Assembly: GCA_033064195.1 (NCBI GenBank)
Contig: JARBJD010000027.1
Coordinates: forward strand, 124,001 to 188,000
Reading direction: 5' to 3'
Origin: Blattamonas nauphoetae
Taxonomy: Eukaryota; Preaxostyla; Oxymonadida
DNA: 64,000 nucleotides
Below the pieces are notes generated by a model. It ran no database searches. It saw only the letters and a list, made by a program, of their open reading frames with translations, and was not told the origin of the DNA. Both the position numbers and the translations under genes were made by a program. Position 1 is the first letter of the stretch; each line of letters opens with the position of its first letter. Of this stretch, positions 52,001-61,229 are shown in pieces.

Positions 52001-55000
52001 AATGATTGGATTCAGATGATTCTGTTTTTACATGCGATCGGTGTGAGAATGATCACCAAAACCTGGAAGAGAACCTTTATAATGATTTGAACAGGAAAAT
52101 GGAAAACAGTATCACTCAAATATCGTCGAATAGATACGGTGTATCATCATAAGATCGATCGGCGAAACCAAGATGAGATTGTGTGAAGCCCCAGTCCACA
52201 ATGCACTGATGGACAACGGATGATCCAATAAATTCAATGGAAGAACATAAATTGCCTTTTCAGCAAGTGGATCAGGATCATCCCATGATTCCCACAAAAT
52301 GTCAATGAAGTGTGTTAAAAAGCCACAAATATCAACAATTGCCACATTATACTGGATTACCGTCACAGAACTGTCGGTTGAACTTCGAATTTCCCTCATT
52401 ATCGTCTTATTCAAGGAAATGAGAAAAGATCTCTGACCCACAAACAAAAAGTCCAATGTCATGACAGTCAACGCATTTTCTAAAAAATAGGTCTGTCAAG
52501 TCAAGTCAGACAGGTATACCTTGTCGGGAATCTTTAGCTTGTTTTAACAGGACAGACAAAATGGTTTATTTGTTTGTTTGTTCGGGTGGATCGGGCCACC
52601 CATTCTTCCACTTCCCCGTTGTGAGACTCAACAGTTGATGGGCACTGGTTTGGTTAAAAGGCTCGAAGGAGAAAGCGGGAGTTGTGGAGTTTTGGGGAGT
52701 GGGTCTGTCGAGTGGGAAGGGATACACACTGAAAGTGCAGAAAAAATCGTCGTCGGGAGTGTTGTCTGGAGTGGATATTGAGTTGGTTGGGACGCTGACA
52801 CAGTCTTCGGGAAGTGAATCGGGACGGTTCTCACACACTGAGGAGATCTTCGGAGTGTCGCCTGGTGGTATTTCATATGGGTCGAATTACTCTGTGGTTG
52901 GGATTGTTGTGGAAGGAGTAGAAGGAGTGGTGAACGCGAAAGTTGGGTTCTCAGTTGCTGATGAGCCTTGTCGATTGACGAAAATGACAGGGAGCGAGTT
53001 CAAGGATGCCGAAAAGACACGAATGGAACTGTCATTTGAAACGCGTGCTCTTTCTGCGAACACGGACTATTCAATGGTGGTGGAGTCGATTGTTGGAGAA
53101 GGAAAAACAGTTCACGAAAAGGAGATTGTGTTGAGTACGAACTCGAATGGAGAGATTGAACCGATGTCAGTGAAACTTTATCCTCGTGAAGAAGAAGAAA
53201 CGAAACTGAAAGGCCAACTGGAGTTTGGGACTCAGTATTGTGTGAAACGGATTGAGAAAGGATCGACTGAAGTCCACATCGAAACAGCGGGCACAACATT
53301 CTGGACGCCTCAAGAACCGATTCGGATTGAAGGAGCAGACTGCTGGCTGGGAGGCTCGAAGGAGAAAGCGGGAGTTGTGGAGTTTTGGGGAGTGGGTCTG
53401 TCGAGTGGGAAGGGATACACACTGAAAGTGCAGAAAAAATCGTCGTCGGGAGTGTTGTCTGGAGTGGATATTGAGTTGGTTGGGACGCTGACACAGTCTT
53501 CGGGAAGTGAATCGGGACGGTTCTCACACACTGAGGAGATCTTCGGAGTGTCGCCTGGTGGTATTTCATATGGGTCGAATTACTCTGTGGTTGGGATTGT
53601 TGTGGAAGGAGTAGAAGGAGTGGTGAACGCGAAAGTTGGGTTCTCAGTTGCTGATGAGCCTTGTCGATTGACGAAAATGACAGGGAGCGAGTTCAAGGAT
53701 GCCGAAAAGACACGAATGGAACTGTCATTTGAAACGCGTGCTCTTTCTGCGAACACGGACTATTCAATGGTGGTGGAGTCGATTGTTGGAGAAGGAAAAA
53801 CAGTTCACGAAAAGGAGATTGTGTTGAGTACGAACTCGAATGGAGAGATTGAACCGATGTCAGTGAAACTTTATCCTCGTGAAGAAGAAGAAACGAAACT
53901 GAAAGGCCAACTGGAGTTTGGGACTCAGTATTGTGTGAAACGGATTGAGAAAGGATCGACTGAAGTCCACATCGAAACAGCGGGCACAACATTCTGGACG
54001 CCTCAAGAACCGATTCGGATTGAAGGAGCAGACTGCTGGCTGGGAGGCTCGAAGGAGAAAGCGGGAGTTGTGGAGTTTTGGGGAGTGGGTCTGTCGAGTG
54101 GGAAGGGATACACACTGAAAGTGCAGAAAAATCGTCGTCGGGAGTGTTGTCTGGAGTGGATATTGAGTTGGTTGGGACGCTGACACAGTCTTCGGGAAGT
54201 GAATCGGGACGGTTCTCACACACTGAGGAGATCTTCGGAGTGTCGCCTGGTGGTATTTCATATGGGTCGAATTACTCTGTGGTTGGGATTGTTGTGGAAG
54301 GAGTAGAAGGAGTGGTGAACGCGAAAGTTGGGTTCTCAGTTGCTGATGAGCCTTGTCGATTGACGAAAATGACAGGGAGCGAGTTCAAGGATGCCGAAAA
54401 GACACGAATGGAACTGTCATTTGAAACGCGTGCTCTTTCTGCGAACACGGACTATTCAATGGTGGTGGAGTCGATTGTTGGAGAAGGAAAAACAGTTCAC
54501 GAAAAGGAGATTGTGTTGAGAACGAACTCAAATGGAGAGATTGAACCGATTTCAGTGAAACTTTATCCTCGTGAAGAAGAAGAAACGAAACTGAAAGGCC
54601 AACTGGAGTTTGGGACTCAGTATTGTGTGAAACGGATTGAGAAAGGATCGACTGAAGTCCACATCGAAACAGCTGCCTCGATATTCTCGACTCCAACTGA
54701 ACCAACTCGCATCGAAGATTGTGTCACCCGGCTTCTCAACAAAAATCGTACTCAATTGACCCTTATTTTGATCGGTCAACTATTACAGTCAACTCAGTTG
54801 TCTGTCTGCCTCAACAATGACTTGTATATGTGGTTTCCTCTCTCTTCAATCGAAGTTGAGAATGACACACACTGTTCAGTTGTGTTTCAGGTTAGAACTG
54901 TCGAAGACACGGACTCTCTCGCATTTGGGATGGACTACTCACTCAAACAGTTCGGAAACTCGCCATCTTTTGTTGTGATGAGTGACATCGTGATTTCTGT

Positions 55001-57533
55001 TCCCAATCCTCCTTCTCTACACACGATCACGTTCTCTTTCGCAAACGATTTGAACACGAGCTGTGTTGTTGAAGTGGCTGGACGTGATTTGGTGCCTTCG
55101 ACAGAGTACAACGTGACACTGAACTCGACGCTGTTCGTGATTGTCCGTTTCTCGTCGTCGACGAAAGGAAAGTCAGATGAGATTCCGATTGGATGGGAAG
55201 GCGGACTGAAATTCGAGACCGAATACACAGTGACATCAATTGTGCCATTGAATGTGGAAGATGGAGACATTCTGCTTTTGGAGTCTGTTTCTGGAGAGAC
55301 AGGAAAGCGACCGTCGTCGTTCAACATCTTCGCTGATTCATCGTCTTTGGAAGGAAGTCCGTTTTGTGGAGACTTGGAGAGAGCGTGCTCTTCGATGTCA
55401 GAAGTGTGGACGATTGTTTGTGGACTTGTGATTGTTCGTCCGACGATTGAGATTGTTGATTCAGTGACGATGAATGATGGGATTGGGATTGTTGGGGGGA
55501 TGCATGTTATGATCCGAAATGGGACGAGTTCTGAACCGTCTCTGATCGTTCCTTCGTCGTTCTCTGTGGATGGGATGTCTGAAGTGATTGCTGTGGAAGC
55601 GACTGGATTCCTGGAGATTCGGAATGTGGATGTGTTGATTGAGTCATCTGATCCTTCGTTCATCTTCCTTTCGGCGACACAAGCGACAATCATTCTTCGA
55701 GAGGGATCGATCACTGGACCAAAATCCTCTCCAACACGGAACGATGAAGAATCCGACGATGTCTGTTCATGGACAAGTGGAATCCTTCAGATGACAGACT
55801 GTTCAACCAGCCTCTCCCACCAGCATTTCACCCATCTCTCGCAGGGTGTGATCAACATGAAAGGAGGGTCCGTTGAGATTGAGGCGAGCCTTTTCCACGA
55901 CAACGCTCCGCGCGAATCCTCTCTCCCAACTCTACGTCGCAATCTGATTTGCTCTGGAAACGGAACAGTTGATGTTGGGAGTCTGTCGGGCGGAGATGGG
56001 AGCGATGGGACCAGCGGATGGTTCTTAACATCAAACTGCTCATTCTTCGTCCCATCACTGTCCGCATCATCGACAAGTTCTTTCGACAAAAAGAAGGAAC
56101 TCTTCGAAATTGAAGTGAAAGGATCAACTCTGATTCCATGTGGCCTGTTTCTGGAAGTGTTTGAAGTGACGAGAGACAAGAAAGAAGGAACGCAATCTCG
56201 ACATTCCCTCAGCAGAAACACAACCACTTCATTCACCGAGACTTCCATCAAACTCACTCTCTTTTCGTCGTCACTCAGCTCACTGAAACCTGAAGTAGAA
56301 TGGCGAGGTCGACTTGTTTTCGGGGAAGATCAAAATACCGACACGACATTTGTCATCCAACAAAGTTCACGAGATCGGCTCTCGCAATCAGTGAAAGAGA
56401 ACATGAAATGGTGGCTCCCGCTTGTCATTGTCGTGGCTGTCACTCTTCTCGTCGTGATTCTGCTGATTGTTGTGTGCGTGTGGAGGAGAAAGAAGAATGG
56501 TCGGACAGAAGACAAAGAACCTCTGATGTCTCCACAAGAGATGGAAGTGGAGAAATATGAAGTGATGGATGAGGATGCAGATGCACCCTCAGCTCATATC
56601 TCTTCAGTTCGAGGACTGAATGGGAACTCCCTGATCATCGGCCTCTTGACGGAGAAACAAGAGTATGAAACACTGAAGAGACCAGACGAGAAGGAAGAGC
56701 GAGATATTCCATTTGAGAACAGAGTGTGTGGACTGAGCTGTGGAGAAAAGGATGGAGTTGTGGAAGTTGTTGACAAGACAGAGACACTTTATCGTCGTCT
56801 TCATGTTTTGAAGATTGGAGTTGACCAGCGTTGGGCGCAGTTGTCAGTTGCTCGAGGCCTGTCGCGAGCGATGAAGATGGCACAGTATTCAGCGATACTG
56901 ACAGAGTTGACATCGCACTCAATTGTGGTGAATGGAGAGAGAGCGATGAGTCTGATTCTGAAGTCAGACACGACTCAGCCAGATCCAATCACAGACCTGC
57001 CAACCCAACAACAAAATGAATTCGATGAGAACAAACATGTCGATGAAGTGACGGACACTTCTCTCAACTTTTCGGTTCAAGAAACTGAACAGAAACTAGC
57101 CCATCCTCAACCACCTCCGATTGTTCGTCCTCACCCTCTTCGTCAGAGTGAAGTGCATCGTGATGATGTTCGATGGCAAGCACCAGAAGAGGGTGAAGAG
57201 AGAGAAGAGGGAAGGAAGACGAACGAGGGACAAGCTCAGAAAGCAATTGACCGAACGAAAGTGTCGGTTTTTCGGCTTGGCCTTGTGTTGTGGGAAATTG
57301 AGACTGGTCTTGTTCCATTTGCCGAACAGGATGGAGTGAATGCTCATCGGAACCTGTCGATTGGGATTCTGCCACCGATGGAAGGAATTGGAGAGAAGAT
57401 GAAAGATCTGATTTCAGAATGCCTATATGTGAACCCTGACGATCGTCCGTCAGTTGACTCGATCATTTCTCGACTGTCGTCGATGAATGGGTTGGTGTCA
57501 GCTCAGAAGGCACAACACATCGCTCTATCCTGA
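43046..57533 (+). CDS. Second giant beta-helix/Ig-like/pseudokinase protein gene, split by a DIRS-like element
   Basis: It opens MNRVIIVLQILLTAQN and matches its neighbour (36050) throughout: signal peptide, beta-helix, Ig-like repeats, membrane segment (WWLPLVIVVAVTLLVVILLI) and pseudokinase tail ending QKAQHIALS. It differs by having five tandem copies of the 231-residue Ig-like unit. The third copy is interrupted by the DIRS-like element at 46817-52658, and the host frame is the same on both sides of it. At 54127-54131 a run of five A replaces the six A found in the other copies and shifts the frame; this may be real or a homopolymer sequencing error. Without the insert the gene would encode about 2,880 residues. 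As it stands, translation would end at 46942 within the insert, giving a secreted form without membrane or pseudokinase parts. Confidence 0.8.
46924..49949. other. Non-coding interior of DIRS-like element Y
   Basis: Short open frames on both strands (for example 47177-47635 and 48630-49088) show no domain, and base composition is even. I find no reverse transcriptase, recombinase or RNA gene here. Confidence 0.45.
49950..50515. repeat. 35-bp tandem array with internal palindrome, about 16 copies
   Basis: The unit contains GATTCGCTTCAAGATAAGCG, then AGAGAGTGT(T/C)CACA(A/T). TCGCTT and AAGCGA can pair in every unit. Some units lack 2-4 bp. It lies inside element Y and has no sequence relation to the minisatellite at 13666. 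Confidence 0.9.
50752..50829. repeat. Internal complementary region (ICR) of DIRS-like element Y
   Basis: 50752-50803 is the inverse of the left tip and 50805-50829 repeats the right tip (TTTAACCAAACCAGTGC), with a single base between. Confidence 0.7.
50830..52567. other. AT-rich segment of element Y between ICR and right end
   Basis: No gene is recognised. The minus-strand frames at 51710-51925 and 52112-52471 are short and without domains. The corresponding segment of element X is much shorter (about 0.35 kb once its foldback insert is set aside). Confidence 0.4.
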
Positions 57534-59729
57534 TGTGTCTCACTTCTCTCTCACACTCTGTCACGCTCTTACTCACACCTTAACGATCAAATCGTATGAC
57601 TTCACAACTTATCCCGAGACGACGGCATTTCACTTCCGTTCTCTCGGTCACTCACTTCACTTCACAGAAACCATCCACTTCACAGGAGAGACGATGGAGT
57701 CACGTCTTGCCATCTCTCTCCTTTTCCTGACCCTCTCCTTCGATACAGGTTGGATATTCCTCTTCCGTGTCTTCTTTTCATTCCACTTTTGCTTCATTTT
57801 GTTGAAGAAACACCGTCTGCCACGGAAATTTGGCCATTTTTGTTTGAATATTCGATTGAGAATCCATCATCACACATCCACCATTTCACTCGTCTTCGTT
57901 TGTCTCTTCACTCTTCTTTGATCGTCTTCATTCAAACACTCCTGTTTTTCAGACATCTTCATTTCTCTCCTTCAACACTTCCTCAACATCTGCAACGATT
58001 GTTGGAAAGCTCTTTCTTGTTCTGGTTTTGTGTGAGATGTTGTGTAGCCCTTGGCTGTTGTTCTTCATCTCACTTCATCTTCATCTCGCATGTCCCTCCC
58101 TTTTTTCCCTCACAAACTGATTCCACTTCACACTTCATTTTTCGCTCGACTGATGCTCTCGCAATAGAAGAAGAGGAAACGCTGTCTCGAGACGTCGACA
58201 TGAATCACACAGTCTCGTCATTGGGGATTGATGAGAGGTGAAAGCGAGTATACTGCCCGACACGACGATCTGATCCGGCTGTAATTTTTGCTTTTTGATA
58301 GAACAAGTGAGAGTTGAGAGTTCCTTTTCCACTATCATCAACTGTCTTGAGTTATACGTCTCTGTGATTTTTTTGGAAGATCAACAGTGAAAAATAAGAG
58401 AGAATGACATGAAATGCAACTGTAGGGGGACATACTCCGAACGACATGACACGTGATTCACATCCGATATCACCCCTGAATGGATCCCAGATGGTGAATG
58501 TCTAGTGAAAGATAGTAGCAGATTGAATGAAGAAAAGGAAAAGGAAGACACATGTCAACTCGTTCGCTCCATGTCTCTGTCAATGTAGTATCCAAGGACA
58601 CCGATGCGCCGAACACCGACGATTAACAGTTAGTCGTGAAATGAAAAGGCCAGCCACAGCACGAAACCATCAAGACTTTGCATACTGTTCGAATTGAATT
58701 CAAAAACGTGTCATACAGTTCAGCTGTTCATCGAAAGAGAGACATCAAAATCAAAAAATCACACTGTTTCTTCCAACGATTTGTCAAAGTGTCTCGAATT
58801 GGTCTTCACAAATCGCACAGAGTTCCTCGCATTCTTCTCCATCATTTTCATAATCGCTGCGTCTGTGGAAATGAGACTCTTTCAAAATGTTTCTTTCATG
58901 AGCTTTGTCAGTTTGGCGATGTGAAGAATCTGTGTGAGAGAGGACTCGAGAAATTCAAGAGGTCATCCAGATAAAAGACACACCATGCTGAGAATCTGGG
59001 TTGTGTGATCATCCCAGCAAACTTGGGATTTGGTGATGTACTGGGATTAGTTGAAACTGAAAACTTGTCGTGACGGAAGAGATCATTGACGGAGAACAAT
59101 GCCGTGATCCTTCATCACATTTCGCACTGAGGGAAGGATGGACCCTCACCACCACTCACGGGTCCTTCTCAGTGATTGTGTTAGTTGAAACAAGAAAAAA
59201 GATAAAACTTCCAAGAATCAAACATGTCAATATCGGTCAGAAATACCTTCAAACACTATTTACCGACTTTAACCTCATCAAACACATTTCGTGAACGCTT
59301 GTATCAAGTCTTTTTGAAAATTATGCGAATTACGTCACAAGGGACTAACTTTGTCTAAAAATCGTGCGAGGTGAGAAGCCGATCCCACAAGAAAGAAATT
59401 ATCACAGCGTTCTCTCATTCAATGACTGCCACCTCGAGTGTTACTCTCATAAAGTTGAAACAAGTTAAAGTTAGAGGGATCGAGCAGGATGAAGTGAATC
59501 ACGTGTCATGTCGCGAGGAGTATGTCCATCATTTTTTTTGTTTTACAGTTTTCACGTCATTCAGAATTTTTTGGTGTCCAATTTTTTGTCACAAGGTGTC
59601 TACCTCTCTAAATTATCATTGAAAGAAAATTAAAACACATTGTCTCTCTATTCAGAAAAATATCACCGTTTTACAGCCGGATCAAGTCGTCGTGTCGGGC
59701 AGTATAGTGAAGTGAAAAGAGAAAGACTG
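57534..59729. other. Downstream flank of the second paralogue and unassigned DNA
   Basis: 57680-58160 is the duplicated flank also found at 42090-42560. From 58250 to 59729 I see no gene. A plus-strand frame at 58694-58924 includes a hydrophobic run (FLAFFSIIFIIAASVEM), but it lacks a plausible start context or continuation. Confidence 0.4.
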
Positions 59730-61229
59730 TTAGTAAAACCTTTTCAGCCACTTTACTTCCACAGAGTCATGTTCCATTCGAAACCCAGTTGTTATTCCGA
59801 GGCAAAGAGGACGAGGGATGTCGGTGAAGAAGCCTGGCTGTTCCTCATCATCAATCAACAGTTTTGCTTCTCTGGTCGACATGTTCACTTGAATCGCTGC
59901 GGTTTGTCCAAAATCTCGACATGTTTTGTTTGTTCCTTCTGGCTTGAACAGTCCCCCTTTCCACATCGATCCATTCCAAAGAAAGAACTCCCCACCAATC
60001 CCACTCGTATAGCATCCACTCTGTGTTTGTGTGGCATCTTCAGGTAGAGGATGTCTAAGGAAGCCAAGACCTTAATAGATGAACGGAAAGAAGATCACAC
60101 TGAGATTCATCAGAGTATTCTGGGTCGCCTGGACTTTGAATTCATACACTCCATCCCAAATTGGAAAGGTGAAAGCTGTTCTCCACGAGGTAATTTTATC
60201 AATTTTGATGATCTGTGTGAGAAAGGTTGGAGAGAGCGTGTGAGCACGTTCATCGAACTTTTTTATGGATTTGGTTCCAACCCAAATTGGAAGATTTTCG
60301 AGTTGGAGTTTCAGTTCTTTCACTTCACGAATCAACTGTTTGAAGTCTCTCTCTGCTTTGTGTTTTGTTTCTTCCGCAGTCTTCTTCTCTGCTTCTGCTT
60401 TCTTCTTCCCTTCTTCCGCTGTCTTCTTCTCTGCTTCTGCCTTCTTCTTCCCTTCTTCCGCTGTCTTCTTCTCTGCTTCTGCCTTCTTCTTCCCTTCTTC
60501 CGCTGTCTTCTTCTCTGCTTCTGCTTTCTTCTTCCCTTCTTCCGCTGTCTTCTTCTCTGCTTCTGCCTTCTTCTTCCCTTCTTCCGCTGTCTTCTTCTCT
60601 GCTTCTGCCTTCTTCTTCCCTTCTTCCGCTGTCTTCTTCTCTGCTTCTGCCTTCTTCTTCCCTTCTTCCGCAGTCTTCTTCTCTGCTTCTGCCTTCTTCT
60701 GTGCTTCTTCCGCAGTTTTCTTGTCGATTTCTGTCTGTTCCAATCTGTCTGCCAGTTCTTTATTGTGAGCTTCCATTTTAGAAATTCGGGCGTCCAGTTC
60801 TGAGAGAGAATCGTCCATCCAACGCAAGTCTTCTGTTGGCACAATCATGTAAGACCCATCCTGGATGGATTCCAACAGATGAAGGCATTGTCCAACTCTC
60901 GTCTGACCTGTGACGGACAATGCGGGAGAGATTTGGAGGGTGGAGAGTGCCGAATGGAGAAGTGTTTTGTTCGTTAGATGGAGATCGGAATCGGAAATCA
61001 GAGTCAGAATGCGTAGTATCTCATCCAGCAGACTGCACATCAGGGCCTCATCCTTCCCGTCCCAATCATGAATCAGAAGTGGAATGTGATTCCAGTATGG
61101 AATGAATGCAATCATTGATGAATCCGATCTCGAAGATATCAGTTCGTCCAACACCGATTCAATGGAGACCGGATCAATTGTTGAGTTCATCATGATTGAA
61201 AAATGTCGACCCATAACTTTTTTATTCAC
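59730..61229 (-). CDS. Coiled-coil protein with SPRY-like C-terminal domain
   Basis: Exon 1 is 61229-60101 and exon 2 is 60070-59730. The 30-bp intron (60071-60100, donor GTGTGA, acceptor TTAAG) joins MNLS to LGFLRHPLPED and gives 489 residues. Residues 1-130 are helical and unassigned. Residues 140-300 form a long coiled coil containing eight 14-residue units of the type KKAEAEKKTAEEGK, encoded by 42-bp tandem repeats. The last 170 residues form a SPRY-like beta domain (SGCYTSGIGGEFFLWNGSMW, then FFTDIPRPLCLGI) related in layout to the C-terminus of the kinase at 34931-35923 (FFTNIPVPFRFAV). It is probably a scaffold protein with a protein-binding SPRY-like end. The start MNKKVMGRHF is the first ATG; a start at MMNSTIDPV is also possible. 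Confidence 0.75.

Larger units (their letters stand above)
46817..52658. mobile_element. DIRS-like element Y (non-autonomous), inserted in the surface-protein gene
   Basis: It has the same architecture as element X. The left terminal repeat (46817 to about 46923) has hairpin tip GGTGT(11 nt)ACACC, then ATAACCAAACCAGGGC. The right terminal repeat (about 52568-52658) has tip TTTAACCAAACCAGTGC. The shared inner part contains TGTTGAGTCTCACAACGGGG. A 78-bp internal complementary region lies at 50752-50829. The flanking host sequence suggests a duplication of AGG (46816-46818, 52659-52661) or fewer bases. The interior carries a 35-bp tandem array and no recognisable gene, so it is non-autonomous. 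The ends match the ICR exactly, which suggests a recent insertion. Confidence 0.65.
45392..54698 (+). repeat. Five tandem 693-bp coding repeats (231 residues each)
   Basis: Units start at 45392, 46085, 46778, 53314 and 54007; the third is split between 46778-46816 and 52660-53313. The unit starts EPIRIEGADCWLGG and ends near GTTFWTP. Copies are almost identical, with only a few changes (for example GRLSYG or GGISYG, RFCHTEE or RFSHTEE). The neighbour gene has one copy (38393-39085), more diverged. This implies recent tandem growth or ongoing gene conversion. Confidence 0.9.

Noticed and set aside
36613-57375. Numerous minus-strand open frames of 60-260 codons across the two large genes
   Set aside because: They are antisense shadows of the plus-strand genes and repeat with the 693-bp units.
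60265-60803. Plus-strand Phe/Leu/Cys-rich membrane-like open frames
   Set aside because: They are the reverse reading of the 42-bp coiled-coil repeats on the minus strand.
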